Assembly (NCBI GenBank): GCA_947568835.1
Contig: OX387604.1
Location: 16,645,076-16,709,075 of the forward strand
Source of the DNA: Protonemura montana
Taxonomy: Eukaryota > Arthropoda > Insecta > Plecoptera > Nemouridae
Direction: 5' to 3'
DNA length: 64,000 bases
This document shows, piece after piece, positions 10,661-22,988 of this stretch. A model generated the notes under the pieces. The model was not told the origin of the DNA. It made no database searches and was given only the letters and a program-made list of their open reading frames with translations. The translations under genes were made by a program, and so were the position numbers. How positions within the stretch are numbered: position 1 is the first letter of the stretch; every line of letters begins with the position of its first letter.

Positions 10661-10750
10661 AAGATATTGTCAGATATTGTCAGGTATTGTCAGGTATTGT
10701 CAGGTATTGTCAGGTATTGTCAGGTATTGTCAGGTATTGTCAGGTATTTT
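10661..10750. repeat. Decamer tandem repeat, CAGGTATTGT, 9 units
   Basis: The 10-bp unit runs without length change from 10661 to 10750. The first two units (aagatattgt, cagatattgt) and the last (caggtatttt) are diverged, the middle six identical. A further diverged unit may precede at 10651. Confidence 0.95.
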
Positions 10751-11630
10751 CATACCAAAAGCAGGTAAGTCTTGCGTCCCATGATAAACCGACCGAAAAC
10801 CCTATAGAAGTCCACACCCGATACCTTGGTGTCGGATGAGAAGGCGAAAAATATCAACCCAAAGAAACTTTATTGAAATAAACAGCTGCGATAAAACTTC
10901 AATAAATCTGTTGCAATTTTTTAAACGAGTGGCGTTCATGATTCATGGCATTACGAAGAAAATGACTTTAGCAGTTGTTTCAAATCGGTGTAACATTCGT
11001 AAAAAAAAAATGTTGTCTCGATGAGATTCGCTAAAATAAATTGAGTTTGTGGCAAAAAAAAATTCGAGTCGTTATGAACGAAAACATTGTAGATAACAAA
11101 CGAAACGAGTTGCAAATAAGAGCACTACGCCTGGAGAGTTGGTAGAAAGATAAGGCCAAAATGGTCATACTCATAACTGTGGCCAAAAGCAGGGGACTTG
11201 CCAGCATATTTAGGGGCAAAGTACGTAATATTTCTTCGAACAAAGGATTCTCCAACCATCATGTTTCTCAGACGAAAGAAGTAGTGCCACAAGCCATTCA
11301 ATATATTTCTTTTACCTTGTGTACCGACATTCAGCGATATTTGCAATATTGACCGCAACCAGGGCGTGAAGATATACGAAGAACCAAACGAAAAACAAAA
11401 TCACTGGCAACAACGACAGTGGCACAACAAAAAGCGGGGCACGTCAGTTAGTTTCATAGGATAAAATTCCTTATTTAACTGGAACGAACCTTTAAACGCG
11501 CAACTGTTTCAAATTGGTAAATTAATTGAACTTTGTAAAATAGTACACGCAATATGGTGTGAAGAAAATCAGTTGTTCGTTGTTTTTTGTGCTTTGTTTA
11601 GTGTCTAAGCAGTAAGCAGCCACATTACCA
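10751..11630. other. Intergenic, nothing specific seen
   Basis: Overlapping short frames on both strands at 11030-11360 do not look protein-like and lack splice context. No repeat recognised. Confidence 0.3.
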
Positions 11631-11686
11631 GTGTCGGTGCTGGTGCCGGTGCCGGTTCTGTGCCGGTGCCGGTCCTGTGCCGGCGC
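11631..11686. repeat. GGTGCC/GGTGCCGGT-type degenerate repeat
   Basis: Imperfect hexamer-based repeat (gtgccggtgccggttctgtgccggtgcc and a further unit). It is GC-rich against AT-rich flanks. A similar but unrelated-looking patch lies at 55769-55804. Confidence 0.8.
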
Positions 11687-12479
11687 ATGGTTTGGCCCTG
11701 ACAAGGCAAGCAGACACAATGAGTAGACTCATCTCGGCGCTGAGCGTCAGTTGAAACTTGGAAGAGAGTGAATGGTCGAGCGAGCACCAATATCATGGTA
11801 TAAAGCATGATCTGTCTTCGAAATCGCGTGGGATTATGTTGATTAGGAGCCTCGATCAAAGCATCTTTGCTCCACGCAAAGGTGCGAACACGATCGCAAT
11901 AATTCATTAACGTTCTACTTGAATGTATGCGACAATCCAACCTTTTAATTACCAACATGATATTTTTTGCTAGAATATAACAAAAAAAAGATACCGACCA
12001 ATTGAAAATTATAAACAATCAGCGTCTTATGTGTCTTGTATTTCATTTCATATGCATCCTTGGCAAGGCAAGATCGTAAGATGTACGTTTTTTGATTTGG
12101 ACTGTGTATCCAGCAAGAAATGGTTTGAAATGAACTAGCTGGGGCTACTGGACCTCACCAGCAATTCTCGCATGCTATATCTTGGTCTGATGTCACTTGC
12201 TCAGCCTGTAACTGTATCCACGTTTGGTTTTACAAAGATTGTGAATTTCAAGGTCAAGGTCGCATCCTCAAGTGCGTAAGTCAATCAGGAAGCGGAAAGC
12301 GCGATGGGTTTTCCAAAATCTAGAGTAGAGGTGTAGGGTAAAATTTGAGTCACTCATGGATTCGTATTTACTGCATGCTGTTCGAGGGATTTTTCGTGGT
12401 TTTGGTTTAATTTGGCTTTTGTTGGCTCTTCTCATGTAGGCTCAGCAAAAGTCCCCGTCATCACCTCTAGACGAATATA
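11687..12479. other. Intergenic, nothing specific seen
   Basis: Open minus-strand frame at 11605-12018 is partly made by the GC-rich repeat and is not protein-like. No other feature visible. Confidence 0.3.
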
Positions 12480-12905
12480 TTAATTAATTTAATTGTGGTT
12501 TTAAACGACATACTATTTTGACAACGGGCCCTGTGGCACTGGTTTAATGACGTTGGTGCATGAGCGAATAATGATGATGAACATTACCTCGCCTAGAAGG
12601 GAGGAGGGGAAACCGGTGCCGGTGTGTAAATTTCTCTTGTCAAGAGGACCACCAACTGAACGTTCTCTACCGGATAACGGTCCAACTCTAACAACAGAAT
12701 TTCTCTACAAATCCATGCTGTCAAGAGGTTGATAGATAAGACGAGTTGAGGTGTACTGACTTTCATCCCTCCAACCTCTCTCCTGGAAAGACTACGTCGA
12801 TGGTCACGTGTATGACGGTCACTTATTTAGTATCAGACCCAATGATGTGTTGCTTAACTTCGATGATTTTACGAGAACCATATTTCCACTCCGCCAAACC
12901 GTTAA
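12480..12905 (-). mobile_element. Second copy of the 5S-derived SINE
   Basis: This matches the intron 2 element along its whole length and in the same minus orientation. The tail (gtggttttaaacgacatac), the body (aaaccggtgccgg, acaaatccatgctgtc, actttcatccctccaacc) and the 5S head (tgcttaacttcgatg followed by acgagaacc) keep the same order and spacing. It is more diverged in the 5S head than the copy at 5339-5762. A clean target-site duplication is not visible; the left side is an (AATT)-rich stretch. It is likely older than the intronic copy. Confidence 0.85.
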
Positions 12906-14405
12906 GCATGTAATAAATATCTTTACCAATTGTGCACAAGAAGCCGAGTAAATCAAGCTTGGTACAAGCGAATCAGTCTTTTAAAACGATGAGATATTAT
13001 AGGTTATTATAGAAATCGAGACATAAATTCCATGACCACCATTGACAGCCAGTACCTCAGTTTTAATTCCAATCCTATATTTCAATTGAATAAGACATGA
13101 TTGAAGCCTGAGTAATCAATTCGACCAAAATCGGTTTGAAAATGGTGTAGACTGAAACGCAACACGTTTATTCGTATTGGAATAAGGATTTGAAACAATT
13201 CCATTCATCGACGCTTCGGTTGACTCAATGGAAGTGTTTCATTTTGAGTTCGACTCAGGGGAGTGTTGGCGCTAGTGTAATAGCGGATAGTGCGGGCTCG
13301 GGGGGGGGGGGGGGGGGGGGGGTCTAACAAGGGCTAAAGGGTCAAAAGCTGATGAGCCGACCCAAGGAGTAAACATGGAGGCTGAATGAGAAAGCAAAAT
13401 TTTCATTGCTTTCCGCGCTGTCTATCTGATGAATACAACAAACCTTCTTATGGAATTTCGTTTCAAACGACCACTTTCTTTAATTCACCAGTAAAATCTA
13501 CCTAACACCAAGGTGAATCGAATGACTTCACTTGACGGCGAGAAGGGAGAGAATGTAGTAGGATTGGACGAGATTGAATGGCGAGCTTAAAAGCTAATAG
13601 GCTATCGCTATACCTTGATTTACTGGTGATCAATATCCATTACACATTTTATAACCATTAAATTATTTCCCTATGGTATAGTTAGAGAGCAAGAAACATA
13701 AATAGTGATCCTAAATCGAGGGGTAATAAAACCTAACTCATGTTAAGTGCTAAGTAACGCCTGCCTGACTAAACGTATTTAGCAACGAAAAATATGCAGC
13801 ATCTCATTAACATGCGCTTTTCATAAGCAAGTGATCGAATCAAAGTCAATTTTATGGTACCTAAGTGCATTAAGTGGATCTAATAATAACGTTTTACAGC
13901 AGTTTTGACGTTTGACGCTGAATTGTGTTGCACTGTCTTATATCTGAAAGTATTTACATCACGTTTTCATAAATTTCGGTAATATATTGAAAATAAAGTA
14001 CGTTAGAATTTATTTGTGGTTTATTCGTGATCTTGAATCTGAATTCCGCAAAAGGTTCAATTGACTCTGTAATCCATGCTTAACACCGTAAAAAAAAATC
14101 ATTCGATTTACGGAGCCCGTAATTGGCTGCAAATATATAAATTTATGATACTTCTAAGGTTTATCAGAAATAAAAAAAATCCAAAAACGCAAAAACATAC
14201 AGGTGCGAGGCCATATAATTAAAATAAATGACTATGAAATTTGAATCCATTTCGTATTACTAGTGCTAAACGAAATGTGACTTGATTGCAGGTGTCTTAA
14301 ATTCGGTGATAAAAAGTAGGAATCATTTCAAACTTTGGTGGTAGGTAATAGAAACAATTACGTTTATCCAACACTGCTCTTGAGTGATGTATCGGCGAGA
14401 GATTT
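12906..14405. other. Intergenic with a 23-G tract
   Basis: An uninterrupted run of 23 G lies at 13300-13322. The rest is AT-rich with no exon or element that I recognise. Confidence 0.35.
13300..13322. repeat. Poly-G tract (23)
   Basis: Uninterrupted G run, one of several in the window. Length is likely variable between individuals and prone to assembly error. Confidence 0.95.
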
Positions 14406-15090
14406 ACAGCCTACCAGAGAGTCTACCACAGAGTTTACCATACAGAGTCTACAATACAGAGTCTACAATACAGAGTCTACAATACAGAGTCTACAATACA
14501 GAGTCTACAATACAGAGTCTACAATACAGAGTCTACAAGACAGAGTCTACAATACAGAGTCTACAATACAGAGTCTACAATACAGAGTCTACAATACAGA
14601 GTCTACCATACAGAGTCTACCATACAGAGTCTACAATACAGAGTCTACAATACAGAGTCTACAATACAGAGTCTACAATACAGAGTCTACAATACAGAGT
14701 CTACAATACAGAGTCTACAATACAGAGTCTACAATACAGAGTCTACAATACAGAGTCTACAATACAGAGTCTACAATACAGAGTCTACAATACAGAGTCT
14801 ACAATACAGAGTCTACAATACAGAGTCTACAATACAGAGTCTACAATACAGAGTCTACAATACAGAGTCTACCATACAGAGTCTACCATACAGAGTCTAC
14901 AATACAGAGTCTACAATACAGAGTCTACAATACAGAGTCTACAATACAGAGTCTACAATACAGAGTCTACAATACAGAGTCTACAATACAGAGTCTACAA
15001 TACAGAGTCTACAATACAGAGTCTACAATACAGAGTCTACAATACAGAGTCTACCATACAGTCTACCATACAGAGTCTACCAGATTTACC
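14406..15090. repeat. 14-bp minisatellite, about 48 units
   Basis: The unit is CTACAATACAGAGT. The first units are shortened to 12 bp (ctaccagagagt, ctaccacagagt) and the last ones carry CCA for CAA and one 12-bp unit, so divergence is concentrated at the edges while the interior is nearly uniform. Because 14 is not a multiple of three, the same 14-residue peptide period (TESTIQSLQYRVYN) appears in every open frame. The long frames here are therefore products of the repeat, not a gene. Confidence 0.97.
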
Positions 15091-18000
15091 AGCATTGCTA
15101 CTAACTCATACATGAAACTCATGGATGATGGATGACTCATGAATGATTGCAGTGATAAGATTTCAAATTCTTATAATATTTGCAAAATAATTTACAAGAT
15201 TGTTACAATTAGTAGAAACATTCTTATGGTAGTTTGAAAAACAAAACATCTTGACAAGACAAAAACTTAGTGCACAATGAAAAAGGTGGACATCAGCGGA
15301 GACAATTTATAGTGTTTTTAAAATGACAGTAGGCCCGCATGTCACCCCAAAACGACGGTAAATTATGTTTTCTCGCTGAACGGGGTGTAGTGGGATGTGC
15401 TCGGCGAGGTTTCAACTCTGAATGTTCATGTTTGCTAGATGGAAGTATCTAGGCAGGCCGCAGAAATCTTCCGCCAATTTGGGTACAGGAGAGCACCTAA
15501 ACATGCATATCTGCAAGACAAACTGCATCATGTGCATCGAAAAGCATTTTCTCGTAGATAGTAGAATTGGGAAAATTGCCGTGGATGCTATGGTTTAAGT
15601 ACTTTATCCCCAGTTATACACTGCTAATACATTTTCAAAAAGTTTCCTTCAAACGAAACCACATTAAAGGGTGAAGATGATTTTATACGTAAAATAAAAC
15701 ATATATAGACAAAAAGAGAGCACAAGCTAAAAAGATATTTCTGTAATACTTGACACAAGGGGGAAAAGCGGTAAATAACAGGGACTGACGTTTGTGGCTT
15801 TGCACGAGTGGGTATTGAGAAAAGAACTTCATCCAAATGTGGGTACTTGATTAGTGCGGGAGACCTGCAGTGAACAATCATGGAAGAGATGTTTGGAATG
15901 CGAAAACCTATCCTCAATTTTACTTTTGCTCCAGCTCAACTCTCGAAAGGTAATAAACAAGTCAACTGGAACCAAACTTCGAAATATTGTACCGTGAATA
16001 TGAAAGGTATATGAGAGGTATGTATTAAAATGAGATTTGCCATGCTTCCACCACCTTTTTCTTTGTTCATAATTTTTAAAGTTAATAATAACTGCTGAAA
16101 GGTAGATGAAGTTCTTTGATAAATCATCACACGTATAGGTACGTATGCATCGTAACATATAGCTATCATATAATATATAGGGTATTTCTTCACCGCTTCG
16201 TTTATGATTTACGTTTCAGATGAGATAACAGAACCAAACGAACGTGTTAACTTTTTCGATCACGAATCTACACGGTTCAAATCATAAGCGTTGATTAAAC
16301 AATAGGAGGGTGTATTTTTATAACAAACCCACACGAGTGGACAGAGCTGTAGTGAAAAACGTAGAGAGATGGTCAAATTAATGTTAATCTATTGGAACAT
16401 ACATTGGCAAAGTTTGCACTGCGCATCACTATCGCATGGGTAAGCGCGACAGATTTTTGCATAGTCGATTTTTACCTTTAAAGGTGTCACAAGGTAAATT
16501 AAATGTGAAAAACAATGAATTCAGTCTATACTAAAGCGTTGGCCTAATTCTATAAGCAATAAAAGAGATTTTTTCTGTCAATCTGACAATTGTATATACA
16601 GCGACGAACGCAAACTATTTGGGAAATTGCTTTAAAAAAATATACGGAGACCCGATGTTGCCCAGAAATAATGAACACTGTTTTACTTGTCCCGGATGTG
16701 GACACGTACAAAAATACTGTGTTTTTTTCACTATAGAGGAATATAAATATTAGCTTTTACTGAAGGATAGAGTAGATATAGTTTCAAATTGCAGCTAAGG
16801 TACAAACATATCTTGTGTCCCGCAAATCCTAATTGCTATTCGTTGTCTGATTTTGAACTGAAAATGGGGCGAGTATGGGATGTGTATGTAAATGAATCAC
16901 ATTATGACTGATTATTCCGTCAAACATTCTACGTCATACCTTCATATATAAAAACAATCAGAGGAATCAGCTCGAAGAATATTGATGTCTATGTTTCCCA
17001 TGTTTTATTGTGTTCATTAGATATTATTTTAATTTATTTTAGTTTTTCTTTCACATGAAATTGGGTTTTGTGTGCTTATAAATCACGACCATATCGCTTA
17101 ACTTTTATTTGGGAATCAAAAGAGAATTGAAAATAACTAGTGATCGAAAGCTATCAATCTTTATTTTTTTAAGTACAGTGTAAACATGATCAAAATAGAT
17201 AACTAAAAATCTAATGCATAATTTGATTTTCGTCGCTGTTCCAATTGCAAAGAAGTGTGTTGATTGCTCAATTGTGATCAGGTATTTGAGAAAAATATAC
17301 CGACATGGCAGTGATGGCTAAACAGAAGCCCATAGAAGTTACTGGCAGGTTATCGCACAAGAGCCAGCTGGATCTGAAGACACAATTGCCTATTTCCAAT
17401 CAACATATAACAATCCATGTTATTTATTGGTCTAACAACTCTAAACGAGTTGAAATGTTCAAACATAAAGATGGTATCAGATCACTCACAACTTTTCTAT
17501 GATGTTCAGCGCCATACATAAATAGTATTCACAAAGTACGAACGATCTTTGCACCAAAGTTTAAGCGTCTCTTGGGACTGAGATGCCAAGACATCAAAAG
17601 ATGCCACTGAAAAGCCGTTAAAAAGTTTGGTTCAAAGTTCAGTATTTTTTGAATCAGCTCAATCAAAAAACCGGTTTTCAGTTGCGAGGAAGATCACAAT
17701 AAATCACATATCTAAATAACCTTAAACAAACAATAAACATGCATCAACAATCAAAAATGTTTTAAAGAACAATATAACTTTCTCGATGAAAACTTTAAGA
17801 AACGAAATTTCTTTTTATGTCACCATCAATCGCCATCTAATGAACGATATTTCATTCAACAATATTTTGTGCAAGATTTATTTTTGGAGAGAACAACGTT
17901 TTCTAACGCATTGTTCGGAAGCTCAGCTCGCGTAATTACCATGAACGCATGTCCGCCTTCTCATAAACCATCTCGATTTGATATCCATTTGATCAAAATA

Positions 18001-19180
18001 TTATCCGAAACGAAATGAAAAAATTGCATATCTGATCGTGCCGTAACGCAACCAACGATCATATCCAAATTGGCACTTTCCTTCCACGGTGTTCCCTGTC
18101 GCAAAGCGCCTGTGCGTGGGCGCTAAAAGGGCCCCAAGAGCCAAACATGCCCCTCAGCACAGAATTGTCCCGTTCAAAATTCAAATTATGTTCCATATCA
18201 AAGTGTACGGTCTAAAAGCTACGTTAGGTTACAGAAGCCAGGTTGAAAAAAGAAGACAATGGCTTTAAGGTAGAGCAATATCCAAAGCACTTCTTTCCTA
18301 AACAAATAAAAACTTTCAACTTCTGCGTCTTTTAAAGTGTGCAAAAGCTTCATCGGAAAATACATATTTTGAAAGTACCATAAGTCACGAGATGCAGTTA
18401 CAGAATTATGGCATGCCTACGCATATATTTGCGGTTTAATTTACACACCTGCAGTAACATGAATATAGCTCATACACGTAGTAATAATAAAATAACCATT
18501 TATCGTGCAGATTTGAATGGAAAAAAAACCATAACAGAGGCTCCAATTTCTAGCAAAATAAAACCTTTGGATGCGTCCAACACCTTCAATACAACTAGAC
18601 GAGAATTTTACTGGCTCAATTTCATTTAACTCTCAAAAGGACTCGACATTAAAAACATACCTTATCATAAATCAATGCAATTTTAATCATTTTACTCACA
18701 ACAGACGTTTCTCATCCCACAAAGAGCAGTAAGAAGTTAGAACGTGACACACTCGCTGTGAAGGACCTTACGAAATCATTAAACCAAACTATATTTCATC
18801 GGTAAAGCTCTCCTTTGACGTAAAGAATGCTCATTCTAGTTTGACCTGCCGCCCTTTGGCTAGTCGAACTGTCTACTCTTGGTTCCCCAGTTAAATCGCA
18901 TTTGATCAGGCATGCAAATTGTGTGAGCCACAACGACAACATACGCTTGGTGATTCCATATGTAACAGACTGTAAGGGTTACCAGTCAAGTTACATTGCC
19001 AAGGCAAATCTGTACAAATTCAGGGTAAAAACACATGAAATGGATCTTATATAGCAAAGATTGATCAAAGCAAAAGCAATTTTTCTCAATCCGTTCCACG
19101 TACTCCGAAAGATTGATAAATATCCCATTTGACTTCCAATTCTCGCCACGATTTATTTGATGAAAAACTTTTAGAATAAT
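15091..19180. other. Four kilobases without a recognisable gene
   Basis: AT-rich on both strands. Short frames at 15624-16193 (minus), 17305 (plus) and 18408 (plus) lack conserved-looking motifs and splice context. A GC-richer patch at 18040-18190 has no open frame of note. No array or element boundary seen. Confidence 0.3.
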
Positions 19181-19235
19181 GGTCGTCGTCGTCGACGTCA
19201 GCGGCGTCGGTGGCGTCGGCGGCGGTGGCGGTGGC
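19181..19235. repeat. GTC/GGC trinucleotide-hexanucleotide repeat
   Basis: Begins as (GTC)n, then turns into GGCGTC and GGCGGT units. CpG-rich against AT-rich flanks. Similar patches occur at 21911-22013, 22911-22988 and 27947-27990. Confidence 0.9.
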
Positions 19236-19558
19236 AATAAAATATCAAGCAATTTTGATGACTTGCTGGAGCTACAGCCTCTTCTCGTAATGTTTAAGTG
19301 ATAGTGACATGTGCTATGAACCGAGAATGGAGGCCCAAAAGGCAGTAGGCACATCATTAATCATTCTCGACGAAGATTTTAGTAAAAACCCAGGTGGAAG
19401 TTTCTACGCTCATGTGCGTGTGCTCGACGCACCGCGACGCTCCTAAAAGCAATGCAATGAGGGTGAGAGGGACATAGCATCTCCGAGTGCGACGTCTAGC
19501 GAAGCCAAGATGGTGTGGGACGGGGGCAAAAGGGCCAAGGGAGAAGTAATTGTGTGAT

Positions 19559-19574
19559 ACACACACACACACAC
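19559..19574. repeat. (AC)8 microsatellite
   Basis: Eight perfect AC units. Confidence 0.9.
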
Positions 19575-19647
19575 AGGCGTTGTAGTATTCCTGTATTCGG
19601 TATGTAGTCAACTTCAATTAAAGCCTGAAGCGACTAGTGTTAGGGAT

Positions 19648-19666
19648 TCCTCCTCCTCCTCCTCCT
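19648..19666. repeat. (TCC)6 microsatellite
   Basis: Six perfect TCC units, separate from the AC run 75 bp upstream. Confidence 0.9.
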
Positions 19667-19669
19667 GAA

Positions 19670-21540
19670 TCCCTGTAGTGGTTTTCCTTAAAAATGAAAA
19701 TATGAAGTTGCTTGTGATCAAAATATGTTATAATGATGTTGTAATTTATGTTTTTTATTGGTCTGCTAAAAATTTTGGCTGCAAATGTGGAGGGAATTTC
19801 AAACAACCTCAATGCATATTATGATAATAATTCAAATTTCGACATAATATAGTCCGCTTTATATCCCCCAATTTTATTTTCTTGACAACAAAGATTATCT
19901 TTATAATTTACGACAGCAACTTAGTAAATAATTAGTCATTTGTGGTTTGCACTCTCCATGTGCATGGTGAATCGCATTTGCCCCACCTCCAAGCAGTGCA
20001 ATACACGATAGCTAAGCAATAAACGTCACGGTTGCCAACATATGAGGTGACCACAGGTCTTAGCGCCTGGCTGACGTAAAACTGCTAGTGCTCAGTACCG
20101 ACATTTTACTAGTTATACAATTACACTTAAGAGATCACTACTGCTAGATATGCATTAGCTATATTATTTATTATTATCACGAATTAGTTTCATCTATCCT
20201 GTGATCTATCGGTACAAAAATTATGTCATAATTATTCTATTATGTCATAGAATTACGTTATACTACTACCTTATTGTAAAGGGCCGTTTTAAATTAATTT
20301 TATAATATTCATGTGAAAAAAAATTTTTGTCTTAGATGTTAGCTTTAATTTATGTATTACCCAGTCATTCACTCCGAATGATTAAACTTACAAAATCACA
20401 TTTTTTTTTGCTTCCTGAAGGAAGAGGGAATGGGAACGGGTGGAGAGGAATGATGTTATTTTATGACTAAAACGCTAGAAGGTAGCTTATCGATTTCCAA
20501 TGATGATCGCAGATAGTGGATACACATACTTTGCATAGATCAGCTAAGACAGACAGGCAAATATCGCCGTCGTCGTTGACGGTGTGCTAGCGTCATCTCT
20601 CCTAACGGATGTATCCATAAAAATTGATCGGTGCAGTAGCATTATCTCTCAGGGAACTCTGGTTCGTTGGTCGGGTGATTCGACGCCGATTCTAATACAG
20701 AATGAACAAAGTTTTGGACGCCTGCTCCGAGTCGCCGTCCTCATCGCAACTCCCAACAATGCTGAATGCAGCTGTCTGTCTCTAAGCAATGTTGAATAAG
20801 TTCTGTGTCATAGCGAAATCGTTAACGCTAAAATTCGTTAAAATTGTTTATTAAAATTTTGCCAAATGAAAAAAAAAATCTCATTGATCGAAAGAATGAG
20901 TCCCACTGTCCAACATCGAAAGCTTAATTTTAGCTACATTATTTTGAAGTCTTGAAGTTTTGAAAGTCGTGAAGAAGTCGTTTAGGTGCAGGACGAAAAA
21001 GTGATTCACCCGTACCGAAGACACACTTAATTTTTGGTCAGTGAACAGAAGAAACGTTTCACAAACAAATATTACGGGAATATCTGTGAATGGCTATCTA
21101 CAAAGCGTGCTACACATTCCATAAACTGATCTGCGAATCACCTTGCCATGTACAATGTAACAGTAGCCGCATAAATCCAGCTGTGGCCAATGCTAATAGC
21201 ATTACCACACGATTAACGGCTATTAAGTCACTTGAAACGGCTAGCAACGCGACACAACTCCCCGGCTAGTGCTCCATTTAGCAAGACACACAGCATGCAA
21301 TGAGATGCATACAGGAAATGGTAATTCCGCTCAGCCAACAGCTAAGTCCAACTCCAATTGGTGTGCTCTGAGACTAGAGAACATTATACAAATAAGAGAT
21401 GGAGGGTAGACTGGTCCAGACTCCTCACCGAGGCACGCTACGGTCCTGTCTCTTGACGTATACACAGTGGCCATGGTGAAGTTGAAAAGTATATTAGTCA
21501 AGATTGAGAGCTGGGTGAAGGACATCTCTCAGGAATTGCT
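19670..21540. other. Intergenic, nothing specific seen
   Basis: AT-rich with stop codons in all frames. Short ATT and TATGTCATA repeats near 20170-20270. The frame at 20584-20799 lacks features of a real exon. Confidence 0.3.
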
Positions 21541-21599
21541 TGCTCGTTGTTTCACTCCCACCCCCTCTCGCTGATCCTACCTAATGAAGCAATCTCAGG

Positions 21600-22020
21600 G
21601 ATGTTAATAACCCGTGTTCGGTGGTCCCTGGAGTTGGTGCCAGCGGTGGGATTCGGCTGGCTCGAGTCAGGCTGCCCCCACGCAGGGGGTGGTTCAGTGC
21701 TCGCTCGGTGCACATCGTTGGGGGTGGCGGGGGCGGTCGGGGCGGCAGGGTGGAACCGGACTGGGTGTCTTGTGACTTGGCTGACAGTGATGAAGTAGCG
21801 TGCTCTTGTCGTGGACACAAGTGCCTCGTGAGGGTCACTAATGAAAGCAACAACTCGACGACGACGAGCGAGCCGAGACGAGACGAGACAACTGCTCAAA
21901 TCTTTTCCGTGACGACGTCGCCCACCTCGGCGTCGCCCTAGTCGGCGTCGCCCTAGTCGGCGTCGGCGTTGGCGTCGGCGTCGCAGTCTTCGTCGTCAAC
22001 TGACGTTGTCGTCACAGTGC
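21600..22020. other. GC-rich, CpG-dense island of unknown role
   Basis: This 420-bp block is much richer in GC and CpG than its surroundings. It contains a G-rich patch near 21720-21750, overlapping open frames on both strands, and ends in GTCGGC repeats. It could be a promoter-proximal CpG island or a first exon, but no splice-consistent coding exon can be singled out. The frame 21760-21870 is Cys- and Ser-rich (VACSCRGHKC) without matching a domain I know. Confidence 0.4.
21911..22013. repeat. GTCGGC-type repeat with a 15-bp duplication
   Basis: CGTCGCCCTAGTCGG is present twice in a row, followed by GGCGTC units that grade into CGTCGTC. Confidence 0.9.
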
Positions 22021-22910
22021 TTTACTTTCCTTCGTCGAGTATCCCCAAGAGATCAAGATAGCATTAAATGAATTGGAAAAAAAAAAACTAGAAGAAAGTA
22101 TATTTAATCCGTCATGTGGCAATATGAGTGCCATTTTAAATAAGATGTGTGTAGATATATCACGGGGGTTTCGACGATAAAGACTAAATAAACAAGAGAC
22201 AACAAATTTTGGCTATACATTAAAGCTTTGGTGCTGTGGGTGGAGGATGGGGGTGGGGGATCACAGATGTGGTGGGTACCACGACTGCACCGACGTTTTA
22301 TTGCCCGGTAGACAAGCCGATGGAAGAGGCAAATTGCACACCCTTATTCCACCCCCCTCTGACGTCATTATCGTCGAGTATCTCTCCGCTGTATGCGGTC
22401 TTTACCGTTCACACTTCCAAAACCTTTATGAGATAAAACACATTTCTCACTTTTCTCCCTTAAAACAATTTTATTCATTATTCATTTTGTCATCCCAATC
22501 CTACGTTCGGGTATATATCTCGATCTAGCTAGGAATATTCGACTGGACGTAATATATCATGCTCTGATAGGGACCTCAATTGGTGGCTACTGGAATGGGG
22601 AGCAGCGTCGAAGGGTGGCAGCGGTGGCGAGAGGGGATGGGAGGGGGGGGGGGGGGGGGCAATTTCATCAGTTCACCACCTGAGTCCTGTCCCCACCCCA
22701 CTGGTGAACATTTAGACTTTCTAAGCCGTTATCTGCGTGTAAGCGAGATAGTTGTCAACTTAGAAAATGAGCAAGGCGTATCTACATCTAACTGGAAAGC
22801 GACACATCTGAATTCCATGGATATAGAGCTATAGAGCTGTAACATCGAATAGCGATCGACTAGCATTGAGCAGTCTAGTTAGGTCGGTGCATGCCTGCGA
22901 CGCTCAACGC
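22021..22910. other. Intergenic with G-rich patches
   Basis: Holds a G-rich start near 22230-22262 and a 17-G tract at 22643-22659. No exon or element recognised. Confidence 0.35.
22643..22659. repeat. Poly-G tract (17)
   Basis: Uninterrupted G run within a purine-rich patch. Confidence 0.95.
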
Positions 22911-22988
22911 GCGACGCCCGACGCCAGACGCCCGACGCCCGACGCCCGACGCCGTCGTTAGAGGCGTCGCGGGCGTCGACAGCGTCGT
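22911..22988. repeat. GACGCC-type hexamer repeat
   Basis: About eight units of CGACGCC/AGACGCC in a row, then the reverse-complement form GGCGTCG near 22962-22988. The two halves can pair into a hairpin. Confidence 0.9.

Noticed and set aside
13240-13262. B-box-like gagttcgactc
   Set aside because: It is a short palindrome; the loop would be four bases and no tRNA fold or A box is present.
14335-15135. Two overlapping frames of 243 and 266 codons
   Set aside because: They are translations of the 14-bp repeat and share the same peptide period in different frames.
21621-21941. Cys/Gly-rich 106-codon frame as a gene
   Set aside because: High GC makes several overlapping frames open on both strands; no domain or fixed splice sites.
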